DNA of 64,000 bases, taken from NCBI RefSeq assembly GCF_001975705.1, contig NZ_CP015093.1:1054001-1118000 (forward strand). Reading direction: 5' to 3'. Origin of the DNA: Salipiger abyssi (GTDB taxonomy: Bacteria > Pseudomonadota > Alphaproteobacteria > Rhodobacterales > Rhodobacteraceae). The stretch's first letter is position 1. The number at the start of each line of letters is the position of its first letter. Position numbers and translations under genes: made by a program. Of this stretch, positions 17,590 to 25,150 are shown piece after piece. Below the pieces are notes generated by a model. It ran no database searches. It saw only the letters and a list, made by a program, of their open reading frames with translations, and was not told the origin of the DNA.

Positions 17590-18075
17590 CTATTGCTGCT
17601 GTTGCTGCTGCGCCTGCCGCGCACGCTCGGCCTCGCCCCGCGCCAGCGCCTCCGGGCGCCAGGTTTCCGAGCGGCGGTAGAAGGCGGGAAAAACCTTTGC
17701 GCCCTCGGGAAAGGTGATCCAGGGATGGGCGCTGTCGGTGAAGATATGCACATCCGGCGCGACACTGGCGGCGGCGTCGAGCGTGCCCACCCGGACAAAG
17801 GCAAAGGCCCGCCCCGCCCCGGCATAATGCGACCAGAGCGCCACCTGGCAGCGCGGGCAGCGCGCCACGATCTGCCCCTTGCCGCTGGCCGAGGGCAGCG
17901 CGAGCTCCTCGGGCCTGCCGCCGTCCAGCGCCACATATCGGGTTTCGATCATCGCGTTCAGCGCAAAGGCAGAACCGCTTTCACGCTGGCACCAGGTGCA
18001 GTGGCAGCAATGGGTGATGAGCGGCGTGTCGGTCAGGTGAAAGCGGATCTCTCCGCAGGTGCAGCGGCCCTTCAT
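17590..18075 (-). CDS. GFA family protein (glutathione-dependent formaldehyde-activating enzyme-like)
   Basis: 161 residues. The zinc ligands of the GFA fold are visible: CTCGEIRFH (Cys-5, 7), CCHCTWCQRESG (Cys-23, 24, 26, 29) and CPRCQVALWSH. Family members are small mononuclear or binuclear zinc proteins; glutathione-formaldehyde condensation is proven for few. The C terminus ends in a run of glutamines (QAQQQQQQ) coded by a CAG/CAA repeat at 17590-17615, an odd low-complexity tail that could vary by slippage. Together with the DUF1992 gene it may form a small operon. Confidence 0.85.
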   Translation of the reverse strand: MKGRCTCGEIRFHLTDTPLITHCCHCTWCQRESGSAFALNAMIETRYVALDGGRPEELALPSASGKGQIVARCPRCQVALWSHYAGAGRAFAFVRVGTLDAAASVAPDVHIFTDSAHPWITFPEGAKVFPAFYRRSETWRPEALARGEAERARQAQQQQQQ

Positions 18076-18139
18076 GGCACTCTCCGGTTGGCTGCCCGCA
18101 GAATGGCGCGGATCGCCCGGTTTGGCCAGCCGCCGCGCC

Positions 18140-18571
18140 TCAGTCCTTCAGCGCGGCAATAACCTTGTGCATCGCGGCGACGAATGCGACGCGCTCCTCC
18201 TCGCTCAGATCCTTCACCGCCTGCGCATTGACCGAGGCCGCTGCCGCTTCGGCGGCGGGCTGAAGGTCGCGGGCGCGGTCTGTCAGGTGGATGGTGCGGG
18301 CGCGGGCATCGCCTTCATGGGCGCGGCGGGTAATCAGCCCGTCGCGCTCCATGCGTTTGAGCGTATTGGCCATGGTCGCCTGTTCCACATCCAGCCGCGC
18401 CACGAGGTCGCGCTGGGTGATGCCGTCCTCGCGCCACAGCTCGAGCAGCGTCATGAACTGCGCCGGCGCCAGGCCCAGCGGGCGGATACGCTCGGCCAGA
18501 CCATGCGCAAAGAGCCGTGCCATGTGGTTGGCCAGATAGCCCGCGGAACGGGTCTTTTCGAAATCGCTCAT
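18140..18571 (-). CDS. MarR family transcriptional regulator
   Basis: 143 residues with the MarR winged helix: GLAPAQFMTLLELWREDGITQRDLVARLDVEQATMANTLKRMERDGLITRRAHEGDARARTIHLTD. The DxRxR wing is intact. No conserved redox cysteines are present, so a small-molecule ligand is likely. It is divergent from a small four-helix membrane protein at 18648, and two ATAG-N4-CTAT palindromes lie between them, making mutual or self-repression probable. Confidence 0.92.
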   Translation of the reverse strand: MSDFEKTRSAGYLANHMARLFAHGLAERIRPLGLAPAQFMTLLELWREDGITQRDLVARLDVEQATMANTLKRMERDGLITRRAHEGDARARTIHLTDRARDLQPAAEAAAASVNAQAVKDLSEEERVAFVAAMHKVIAALKD

Positions 18572-18590
18572 GGCGCTTGCCTAGCCTTGT

Positions 18591-18631
18591 ATAGTTCGCT
18601 ATTCAATCCCATATATACATAGCTTGCTATT
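18591..18631. promoter_or_regulatory. double MarR-type operator
   Basis: Two near-identical 13-mers, ATAGTTCGCTATT (18591-18603) and ATAGCTTGCTATT (18619-18631), spaced by 28 bp. Each is itself an inverted repeat (ATAG-N4-CTAT; the second is ATAGC-TT-GCTAT). They sit in the 76-bp divergent spacer between the MarR gene and the membrane-protein gene, 16 bp before the latter's start codon. Confidence 0.7.
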
Positions 18632-18647
18632 AAAAAGGAGATTCCCC

Positions 18648-19106
18648 ATGTCCCGCTCCTCTCTCGTCATGATCCACGGCGCCTCGGGCGCCACCGCGCT
18701 GCTGGTGATCGCGAGCTTCTGGTCGCTGGCCTTTGTCAGCGAGTTTTTCGCCGCGCCCGACACGGTGATCCTGCTGCGCCAGATCATCCTTTATGCGCTG
18801 CCGCTTCTGGTTCTGGCGCTGGCCTCGGCGGGCGCCAGCGGCGCGCGGCTGGCCGGGCGCTCCAAGGCACCGCAAATCGTCGCCAAGATGGCGCGGATGC
18901 GGGTGGCGGCGCTGAACGGCCTGCTCGTGCTGATCCCGTCGGCGGTGTTTCTCGGGCTGCGGGCGCAGGCCGGCGACCTCTCCGGCGCCTTCGGCTATGT
19001 GCAGCTGCTGGAGCTCTGCGCCGGGGCGCTGAACATCGTGCTGCTGGGGCTGAACATGCGCGCCGGCATGGCGATGAAAGCGCGCAAACGGACGCGCACG
19101 GCATAA
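18648..19106 (+). CDS. small integral membrane protein, function unknown
   Basis: 152 residues, start chosen at ATG 18648 behind the AAAAAGGAG ribosome site rather than at 18624. Four hydrophobic helices (about 10-30, 45-68, 88-105, 115-138) separated by short basic loops (AGRSKAPQIVAKMARMR), and a basic tail KARKRTRTA that should lie in the cytoplasm. I do not recognise a named family. Divergent from and probably controlled by the MarR regulator. Confidence 0.75.
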   Translation: MSRSSLVMIHGASGATALLVIASFWSLAFVSEFFAAPDTVILLRQIILYALPLLVLALASAGASGARLAGRSKAPQIVAKMARMRVAALNGLLVLIPSAVFLGLRAQAGDLSGAFGYVQLLELCAGALNIVLLGLNMRAGMAMKARKRTRTA

Positions 19107-19112
19107 GCCCAT

Positions 19113-19136
19113 GGTGGGCAGATTGCCCACCCTACG
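19113..19136. repeat. GGTGGGCA hairpin repeat, copy 1
   Basis: Inverted repeat GGTGGGCA-N3-TGCCCACC followed by CTACG. Five relatives are in the window: 25041-25059, 37562-37585, 37725-37748, 50425-50446 and 59104-59128. All are intergenic and near gene ends. Confidence 0.8.
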
Positions 19137-19155
19137 AAACGGCCTACCGGCAACG

Positions 19156-19182
19156 AAAAACGCGCGGGGAAAGCCCCGCGCG
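19156..19182 (-). terminator. intrinsic terminator of the 5'-nucleotidase gene
   Basis: Nine-bp stem CGCGCGGGG / CCCCGCGCG with a 4-nt loop. Read on the minus strand it is followed by TTTTT (complement of 19156-19160). It lies 28 nt past the stop codon of the nucleotidase at 19210. Confidence 0.8.
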
Positions 19183-19209
19183 CTCTCGTTCACAACGATG
19201 GAAGACCGC

Positions 19210-20769
19210 TTATTCCTTCACGGTGATCCGGCCATCGGTATAGGGCGTGTAGGGCGCATTGGCGGCGATGTATTCCGCCGTCACATCCGCCAGATCGGGG
19301 CCGAAATCATAGGCGTTCTGGGCATCGACGAACATCTTGTAGCCGTCGCCGCCATTACGCACGTAGTTGTTCGACACCAGACCGTAGAGCTTTTCCGGGT
19401 CGATGGGCGTGCCGCCCACCATCACGTCGGAAATACGGCTTCCCGGCTCGGCGGAGGGATCGACGGTGAAGGACATGCCAGCCACCTGCGGGAAGCGACC
19501 GCCGCCGTCTTCCATCTGGCTCACGCCGTTTTCCAGCGCCTCGATCACGGTGGCACCGGTCACCTGGAAGGTGGAGAGCGTGTTCTGGAACGGCAGCACC
19601 GTCAGGACCTCGCCCATGGTCACTTCGCCAGCGTCGATGGAGGCGCGCAGCCCGCCGCCATTGGCAATGGCGATCTCGATGCCCTGATCCTTCACCCGGT
19701 CGAGCATCGCGTCAGCCACGAGGTTGCCCATCGGGCATTCCATGGCGCGGCAGACATCGCGCGAGCCGACGATCTCTTCGGAGGTCTCGGCCACCACCTC
19801 GTTGCGGATCTCGTCGAGCGGTTCGGCGGCCTCGGCAATGCGGGCCTTGGTGCCCTCGTCCTCGCTCACGGCGGCGTCCATGATGATCGGCGCACCGGAG
19901 GCCTCGACGATATTGCCGTCGTCGTCGAAGGTGACGTTCAGCTCGCCCAGGAACTTGCCATAGGCATAGGCCGAGACGATGGCGGTATCGTTCACCATGG
20001 TCGGGTACGGGCCTTCGGCGCCGTCCATCTCGCCCAGTAGCGTGTTGGTATGGCCGCCGACGATCACGTCGACCCCGGTTGTGTTATTGGCGACGTCGAT
20101 ATCGACCTTGTAGCCCGAGTGGCTGAGCACGATGATCTTGTTGACGCCCTCTTCGGACAGCCTGTCGACCTCACCCTGCACCGCGTCGACCGGATCGGTG
20201 AAGATCACGTTCGGCCCCGGCGAGGCCAGCTCGTCGGTATCGTGCGGGGTCAGGCCGATCAGACCCAGCTTTTCGCCGCCACGCTCGATCACCGTGGATT
20301 TCAGGATCGAATCGGCCAGCAGCGCCTCGCCCGAGATGTCGGCGTTCGACATCAGCACAGGGAATTCCACCGAATCGACAAAGCCGCGCAGCACCTCGGG
20401 GCCGTCGTCGAATTCGTGGTTGCCCACGGTCATCGCGTCATAGCCCATCTGGTTCATCATCTCGGCGGCGAGCTTGCCCTTGTAATAGGTGTAGAACAGC
20501 GTGCCCTGGAACTGGTCGCCGCCATCCACCAGGATGTAGTTGTTGCTGCGCGCCTTGGCCTCGCCGATGGCGGTCATCAGACGCGCCGAGCCGCCAAAGC
20601 ATTCGCCGGCATCGTTGTCCTCGGCGGCGCAAGTCGAGTCGTATTTGCTGATCGGCTCGAAGCGCGAATGGAAATCGTTGGTGTGCAGGATGGTCAGCGC
20701 ATAATCGGCGCTGGCCGCACCCGCGCTCAGAGCGAGGGCCGCGACACTCGTCATCAGGCGGAAAGACAT
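19210..20769 (-). CDS. bifunctional metallophosphatase/5'-nucleotidase, periplasmic
   Basis: 519 residues. ATG 20769 opens a signal peptide (MSFRLMTSVAALALSAGAASA|DY). The calcineurin-like metal site is in order: LTILHTNDFHSRFE, DGGDQFQGT, VGNHEFDDG, LSHSGYKVD and GGHTNTLLG. The C-terminal 5'-nucleotidase domain starts near residue 330 (CPMGNLVADAML, IANGGGLRASI, FQVTGATV) and ends NGGDGYKMF. UshA-type enzymes hydrolyse extracellular nucleotides to feed phosphate and nucleoside uptake. About 100 bp separate it from the upstream TetR gene on the same strand; its own terminator lies at 19156-19182. Confidence 0.95.
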   Translation of the reverse strand: MSFRLMTSVAALALSAGAASADYALTILHTNDFHSRFEPISKYDSTCAAEDNDAGECFGGSARLMTAIGEAKARSNNYILVDGGDQFQGTLFYTYYKGKLAAEMMNQMGYDAMTVGNHEFDDGPEVLRGFVDSVEFPVLMSNADISGEALLADSILKSTVIERGGEKLGLIGLTPHDTDELASPGPNVIFTDPVDAVQGEVDRLSEEGVNKIIVLSHSGYKVDIDVANNTTGVDVIVGGHTNTLLGEMDGAEGPYPTMVNDTAIVSAYAYGKFLGELNVTFDDDGNIVEASGAPIIMDAAVSEDEGTKARIAEAAEPLDEIRNEVVAETSEEIVGSRDVCRAMECPMGNLVADAMLDRVKDQGIEIAIANGGGLRASIDAGEVTMGEVLTVLPFQNTLSTFQVTGATVIEALENGVSQMEDGGGRFPQVAGMSFTVDPSAEPGSRISDVMVGGTPIDPEKLYGLVSNNYVRNGGDGYKMFVDAQNAYDFGPDLADVTAEYIAANAPYTPYTDGRITVKE

Positions 20770-20864
20770 TGGGGAAACCTCTCTGTGGGCGTCTATGAGA
20801 GAAATGTTGCAACGCTTCGGGTTGAGTGTCAAAGCACTGCTTCGCTTGACGTAGCGCCCGCAGA

Positions 20865-21521
20865 TCACAATCCCAAGGCACTGCCCGGATCGCGCTCGCC
20901 GGCCCGGCGCTCCAGCAGATCGCGGAAGAGCCCGATATGCTGCTCAGGCAGCCGCGTCTTTTCCTCTTCGGACAGGCTGCTCCAGTGATCCAGGATCCAG
21001 CGGTCGAGCGTTTCCAGCAACCCCATGGTCGCCTCGACCAGCAGCGATTGCGGCAGATCCCGCCGCACGACGCCCAATGCCTGCCCGCGCGCAATCGCCG
21101 CCTCGACCCAGCACCGCGCCGCCTCGAACAGCCGCCCCGTGGCGGCGCCGGTGCCGGGAACCGCGCGGAGCTGATAGAAAATACCCCCCAGACGCACCAG
21201 CGCGGGATTGCTCTCGACCGCCGCAAGCCCCTCGCGATAGCGCGTCTCGAATGTCGGCCAATAGGTTTCCGCCGTCAGCGTTTCCGGGTCCAGCCCGCCG
21301 ATCTCGTCGAACAGCGCGGCCAGGGAGCGCTCGATCATCGTGGCAAAGAGATCGGCCTTGTCGTCGAAATAGTAATAGAGCGAGCTTTTGCCCATGCCCG
21401 ACTGCGCCAGGATCCGGTTCAGCGAGGCACCGTCGAAGCCGTTCGCGGCGAATTCCTGCGCGGCCACGTCGAACAGGCGGCGCTGGCGGTCGGGGTCGAG
21501 GTTTTCAAGACGTCGGCTCAT
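20865..21521 (-). CDS. TetR/AcrR family transcriptional regulator
   Basis: 218 residues. N-terminal helix-turn-helix DPDRQRRLFDVAAQEFAANGFDGASLNRILAQSGMGKSSLYYYFDDKADLFATMI is textbook TetR. The ligand domain is helical, Trp/Leu-rich and ends DLLERRAGERDPGSALGL. The start codon is the boundary of a 99-bp divergent spacer holding a 19-bp perfect palindrome, so it most likely represses itself and the DUF4336 gene at 21621. Confidence 0.92.
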   Translation of the reverse strand: MSRRLENLDPDRQRRLFDVAAQEFAANGFDGASLNRILAQSGMGKSSLYYYFDDKADLFATMIERSLAALFDEIGGLDPETLTAETYWPTFETRYREGLAAVESNPALVRLGGIFYQLRAVPGTGAATGRLFEAARCWVEAAIARGQALGVVRRDLPQSLLVEATMGLLETLDRWILDHWSSLSEEEKTRLPEQHIGLFRDLLERRAGERDPGSALGL

Positions 21522-21525
21522 GGCG

Positions 21526-21579
21526 TTGACAGTTAGCAGGTCGCGGCGCTACACACCACTTATGTACCACTGGTACATA
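21526..21579 (+). promoter_or_regulatory. promoter of the DUF4336 gene with TetR operator
   Basis: TTGACA (21526-21531), 18-nt spacer and a TACACA -10-like hexamer (21550-21555) face the DUF4336 gene. The 19-bp perfect palindrome TATGTACCACTGGTACATA (21561-21579, 9-1-9) covers the expected start point. A partial third half-site CCACCAGTAC follows. This is standard geometry for repression by the divergent TetR protein. Confidence 0.75.
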
Positions 21580-21620
21580 CCACCAGTACAACCCTGAATA
21601 CCGCAACGCCCGAGGCCCCC

Positions 21621-22340
21621 ATGACACAGCTTCAGCCCATCGGAGACCGGATCTGGCTCGCCGACGGCCCGATTGTCGATTTCTACAGCTTCCCCTACCC
21701 GACCCGCATGGTGATCGCCCGGCTTGCAGGCGATGAACTGTGGGTCTGGTCGCCCATCGCCCTGACCGATGCGCTGCGCGCCGAGGTCGAGGCGCTTGGC
21801 CGCGTCACGCATCTGGTCAGCCCGAACAAGATCCACCACCTGTTCCTGAGCGACTGGCACGCCGCCTTTCCCGAGGCGCGCCTCTGGGGACCGGCCAGCA
21901 CCATCGCCAAGCGCGACGAGCTGCCGTTTCAGGCCGCGCTCGAAGACACCCCGCCGCCCGAATGGGGGCCGGATCTCGATCAGGCGTGGGTCCGCGGCTC
22001 CTTTGCGATGGACGAGGTGGTGTTCTTTCACCGCCCCTCGCGCACCGCGATCTTTGCCGATCTCATCGAGGCGTTCAGCGAGGATTTCCTGCACAAGCAC
22101 TGGAGCTGGTGGCAACGCCCGCTGGCGCATATCGACGGGGTGACGGCGAAATCGCCGCATGCGCCGGGGGAATGGCGGCTGTCCTTTCTCGACCGCGCGC
22201 CGGCGCGGGCGGCCCGCGACAAGATCCTGGGCTGGCGGCCCGAACAGGTCACGGTGGCACATGGCGAATGGTGTCGGTCCGGCGGGCTGGCCTTTGTCGA
22301 GCGCGCGCTGCAATGGGTCGGGGAGACCGCCGAAGATTGA
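21621..22340 (+). CDS. DUF4336 domain-containing protein (metallo-beta-lactamase-fold relative)
   Basis: 239 residues. Opens IGDRIWLADGPIVDFYSFPYPTRM and contains THLVSPNKIHHLFLSDWHAAFPEARLWGP, both typical of DUF4336, a relative of MBL-fold hydrolases in which the metal motif is degenerate (NKIHHLFLSDW stands where HxHxDH is expected). VTVAHGEW supplies a further histidine. Enzymatic activity is not known. Divergent from the TetR gene at 20865 and very probably its target. The following TetR gene ends 12 bp after it, on the other strand. Confidence 0.82.
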   Translation: MTQLQPIGDRIWLADGPIVDFYSFPYPTRMVIARLAGDELWVWSPIALTDALRAEVEALGRVTHLVSPNKIHHLFLSDWHAAFPEARLWGPASTIAKRDELPFQAALEDTPPPEWGPDLDQAWVRGSFAMDEVVFFHRPSRTAIFADLIEAFSEDFLHKHWSWWQRPLAHIDGVTAKSPHAPGEWRLSFLDRAPARAARDKILGWRPEQVTVAHGEWCRSGGLAFVERALQWVGETAED

Positions 22341-22352
22341 CGCCGCGCCGCG

Positions 22353-22928
22353 TTACGAAGGCCGCACCCAGCCCCGCACGAGGGTGCGGGCGATGCCCGC
22401 GGCGTCGGCATCCAGCCGTCCCACCAGCAGGTGCAGCCAAGCCATCCCCATCACCGCGCGAGCCATTTCCTGCGCGGGCACATCATCGGACAGCGTGCCG
22501 CGCTGCGCGGCGCGCTCAAAGATCTCGCCCAGATGCGCCAGACGCTCGAGCCGGTAATCCTCCAGCGCCTCGCGCAGATCGTCATCGCTCTGCGACGCGG
22601 CGATGATGTGCCGGAACACCCGGCCTTCCGGACGGCTCCAGTGATCGAAGAGCGACTCGAGCACCGCTTTCACATCGCCCTCCAGCGTGCCGGTATCGGG
22701 GTGGCAGATCTCCTGCTTGCGGCGCCGGTAAACGGCCATCAGCAGTGCGCCGCGCGTCGGCCACCAGCGATAAAGCGTGGCCTTGCCCGCCCGGGCACGC
22801 TTTGCCACCGCCTCCATGGTAACGCCCGAGATGCCCTTCTCCGCAAGAATCTCCGTTGCGGCGTCGAGCACGGCGGCCTCGGTCTCGGGGTTGCGGCGGG
22901 CGCCGATGGATGCGCGTTTTTCGGTCAT
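22353..22928 (-). CDS. TetR/AcrR family transcriptional regulator
   Basis: 191 residues. HTH: NPETEAAVLDAATEILAEKGISGVTMEAVAKRARAGKATLYRWWPTRGALLMAVY, with the RWWP variant of the recognition helix typical of the TetR_C_11/16-type regulators of small efflux or membrane-protein genes. Divergent from a 72-residue membrane protein at 23028; a near-perfect dyad at 22993-23010 lies between them and overlaps the region upstream of that gene. Confidence 0.9.
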   Translation of the reverse strand: MTEKRASIGARRNPETEAAVLDAATEILAEKGISGVTMEAVAKRARAGKATLYRWWPTRGALLMAVYRRRKQEICHPDTGTLEGDVKAVLESLFDHWSRPEGRVFRHIIAASQSDDDLREALEDYRLERLAHLGEIFERAAQRGTLSDDVPAQEMARAVMGMAWLHLLVGRLDADAAGIARTLVRGWVRPS

Positions 22929-22992
22929 TCGCTGGCTCTTTCAGGATTTTCTTCTTGATACGCCTTTACACGCGCGAATACCAGAACTAATA

Positions 22993-23010
22993 GAACGATA
23001 CGTTTCGTTC
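22993..23010. promoter_or_regulatory. TetR operator between regulator and small membrane protein
   Basis: GAACGATACGTTTCGTTC, an inverted repeat (GAACGA / TCGTTC) around a TACGTT centre, 17 bp before ATG 23028. The RWWP-type TetR regulators are often linked to sites containing ACGATACGTTTCGT; that link is from memory. Confidence 0.7.
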
Positions 23011-23027
23011 CATGCAAGGAGACGCGC

Positions 23028-23246
23028 ATGACCTCCCCCTCCCGTCCGCCCTCGCGCCCGCGTCTGGCGATCTTTGTCTTTATCGCGGTTTATCCGATCG
23101 TCACCCTCGCGCTTTACGCGCTGACCCCCTTCACCGAAGGCTGGACCATCTGGCAGCGCAACCTGCTGATGGTGCCGCTCATCGTCGCCTCGATGATCTG
23201 GGTCGTGATTCCCCGTATCCACCGGCATTTCGGACACCTGTTGTGA
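23028..23246 (+). CDS. small two-helix membrane protein
   Basis: 72 residues with a basic N terminus (PSRPPSRPRL), two hydrophobic helices (about 13-34 and 46-62) and a basic HRHFGHLL tail. AAGGAGA precedes the ATG. Proteins of this type are frequent next to TetR regulators in Rhodobacteraceae, but I know no assigned function. Likely repressed by the divergent TetR gene. Confidence 0.75.
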   Translation: MTSPSRPPSRPRLAIFVFIAVYPIVTLALYALTPFTEGWTIWQRNLLMVPLIVASMIWVVIPRIHRHFGHLL

Positions 23247-23303
23247 CCCCCTATCGCTCCGCCGGGGATTGACCGGCGGAGCGTTCCCCGGCATCTCAAT
23301 GCC

Positions 23304-23642
23304 ATGCTGATCTATAAAATCCTGAGGTCCGGGGAATGGGCCGCGCTGCAAGCCGAGACCGAGACCGCCGGAGCACCGGTGGACGAGGCTGACGGCTTTG
23401 TGCATTTTTCGACCCTGGAACAGGTGCGCGAAACCGTGGCCAAGCATTTCAGCGAGGAAGAGGGGCTCTATATCCTCGCCTTCGAAGCCGATGACCTCGG
23501 CGAGGCGCTGAAATGGGAGCCCTCTCGCGGCGGCGCGCTGTTCCCGCATCTCTACGGCCCGCTGCGGCTGGCCGATGTGCGCTGGTCGCGCCCGCTGCCG
23601 CTGGGGCTTGGCGGGCATGTGTTTCCGGATGACATGACATGA
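23304..23642 (+). CDS. DUF952 domain-containing protein
   Basis: 112 residues. [14 protein letters not shown] at the start, [19 protein letters not shown] (about 23-41) and [19 protein letters not shown] near the end are the DUF952 signature, a small ADP-ribosyltransferase-like fold of unknown activity. Its stop overlaps the pyrD start by 4 nt (ATGA at 23639-23642), so it is the leading gene of a three-gene overlap operon with pyrD and arsC. Confidence 0.9.
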   Translation: MLIYKILRSGEWAALQAETETAGAPVDEADGFVHFSTLEQVRETVAKHFSEEEGLYILAFEADDLGEALKWEPSRGGALFPHLYGPLRLADVRWSRPLPLGLGGHVFPDDMT

Positions 23643-24697
23643 GCCTGCTGGAACGCGCGGGGCTTGCGCTGCTGCACCGGATAGATCCCGAAACCGGGCA
23701 CGGGCTGGCGCTGAAAGCGCTGCAATCGGGGCTGGCGCCCTCGCCGGGGCCGATCACCTCCGACCGGCTGCGCTGTGCGGTCGCCGGGCTCGATCTGGCC
23801 AATCCGCTGGGCCTCGCCGCCGGGTTCGACAAGAATGCCGAGGCGCTGTCCGCGCTGGCCCAAAGCGGGTTCGGCTTTGTCGAGGTCGGCGCCGCGACGC
23901 CGCGCCCGCAGCCCGGCAACCCCAGGCCCCGCCTCTTCCGCCTGAGCGAGGACCGCGCCGCGATCAACCGTTTCGGCTTCAATAATGACGGCATGGACGC
24001 CATCGCCGGCCGGCTGATGCACCGCCCCGCCGATATGGTGCTGGGGCTCAATCTCGGCGCCAACAAGGACAGCGAAGACCGCGCGGCGGATTTCGCAAAG
24101 GTGCTGGCGCGCTGCGGCGCCTATCTCGATTTCGCCACCGTCAATGTCAGCTCGCCCAACACCGAAAAGCTGCGCGACCTGCAAGGCAAGGCGGCGCTCT
24201 CGGCGCTGCTCGCCGGCGTGATGGAGGCCCGCGCCGGGCTCGACCGCCCGATCCCGGTCTTCCTCAAGATCGCGCCGGATCTCGATGCGCAGGGGCTGGA
24301 GGACGTGGCCGAGGTCGCGCTGAGCTCGGGTGTGGCGGGGGTGATCGCCACCAACACCACCCTGTCGCGCGACGGGCTGCGCTCGGCCCAGAAAGGCGAG
24401 ACGGGCGGGCTCTCCGGCCAGCCGCTTTTCGAGAAATCCACCCGCGTACTGGCGCGGCTGTCGCAACTGACCGATAGCAGCCTGCCGCTGATCGGGGTCG
24501 GCGGCGTCGGCTCGGCGGAGCAGGCCTATGCCAAGATCCGCGCCGGCGCCTCGGCGGTGCAGCTCTACACCGCGCTGATTTATGGCGGCATGAGCCTGGT
24601 GAACGAGATCCTGACCGGGCTCGACGCGCTGCTGGCGCGCGACGGGTTTGACAATGTCGCCGAGGCCGTCGGCACGGGACGAGAGGAGTGGCTATGA
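23639..24697 (+). CDS. pyrD: quinone-dependent dihydroorotate dehydrogenase
   Basis: 352 residues. Class 2 PyrD: N-terminal membrane-facing helices ([26 protein letters not shown]), then the FMN barrel with [54 protein letters not shown] (catalytic Ser), [15 protein letters not shown] and [32 protein letters not shown] (phosphate loop). Oxidises dihydroorotate to orotate and passes electrons to ubiquinone, at the inner membrane. Overlaps DUF952 upstream and arsC downstream by 4 nt each. Confidence 0.97.
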   Translation: MSLLERAGLALLHRIDPETGHGLALKALQSGLAPSPGPITSDRLRCAVAGLDLANPLGLAAGFDKNAEALSALAQSGFGFVEVGAATPRPQPGNPRPRLFRLSEDRAAINRFGFNNDGMDAIAGRLMHRPADMVLGLNLGANKDSEDRAADFAKVLARCGAYLDFATVNVSSPNTEKLRDLQGKAALSALLAGVMEARAGLDRPIPVFLKIAPDLDAQGLEDVAEVALSSGVAGVIATNTTLSRDGLRSAQKGETGGLSGQPLFEKSTRVLARLSQLTDSSLPLIGVGGVGSAEQAYAKIRAGASAVQLYTALIYGGMSLVNEILTGLDALLARDGFDNVAEAVGTGREEWL

Positions 24698-25032
24698 TAC
24701 TCTGGCACAATCCGCGCTGTTCGAAATCGCGCCAGGCGCTGGCACTGTTGCAGGAGAAGGGCGTCGAGCCCGAGATCCGCAAATATCTCGAAGACGCGCC
24801 AGGCTATGACGAGCTGAAAGCGGCGCAGACGGCGCTTGGCCTGCCCGCGCTCGACATGATGCGCACCAAGGAGGCCGCTTTTCGCGAGATGGGCCTGTCG
24901 AAAGACGCCGATGACGAAACGCTGCTGCGCGCCATGGCCCGTGAGCCGAAGCTGATCGAGCGCCCGGTGCTGTTTGTGGGCGACCGCGCGGTGATCGGCC
25001 GGCCGCCGGAAAAGGTGCTGGAGCTGCTCTGA
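24694..25032 (+). CDS. arsC: arsenate reductase, glutaredoxin-coupled ArsC family
   Basis: 112 residues from ATG 24694, which overlaps the pyrD stop (ATGA); an upstream in-frame GTG at 24688 lies inside the ribosome site GAGGAG and is less likely. Catalytic Cys-9 in [12 protein letters not shown], and arginines in [30 protein letters not shown] are in the places of R60, R94 and R107 of plasmid ArsC. It reduces arsenate to arsenite with glutathione/glutaredoxin. No arsB or acr3 lies nearby; some chromosomal members act in other thiol chemistry. Confidence 0.9.
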   Translation: MILWHNPRCSKSRQALALLQEKGVEPEIRKYLEDAPGYDELKAAQTALGLPALDMMRTKEAAFREMGLSKDADDETLLRAMAREPKLIERPVLFVGDRAVIGRPPEKVLELL

Positions 25033-25040
25033 GCGTTGTC

Positions 25041-25059
25041 GGTGGGCTTTCAACCCACC
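25041..25059. repeat. GGTGGG hairpin repeat, copy 2 (divergent)
   Basis: GGTGGG-N7-CCCACC just after the arsC stop. Shorter arms than the other copies, but same position type and core; may act as terminator for the pyrD operon. Confidence 0.55.
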
Positions 25060-25150
25060 GCCCCCTGAGCCGGAGCGTCGGACATCGAACTGTCCTTTCT
25101 GCGTGGGCGCGGAATACGCGCCCACGGGGCCGGGTCAGGCAGCTCCGCGC

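Noticed and set aside
24688..24693. GTG 24688 as arsC start
   Set aside because: It would use the ribosome site itself as coding; ATG 24694 has the site at proper spacing and the family N terminus.
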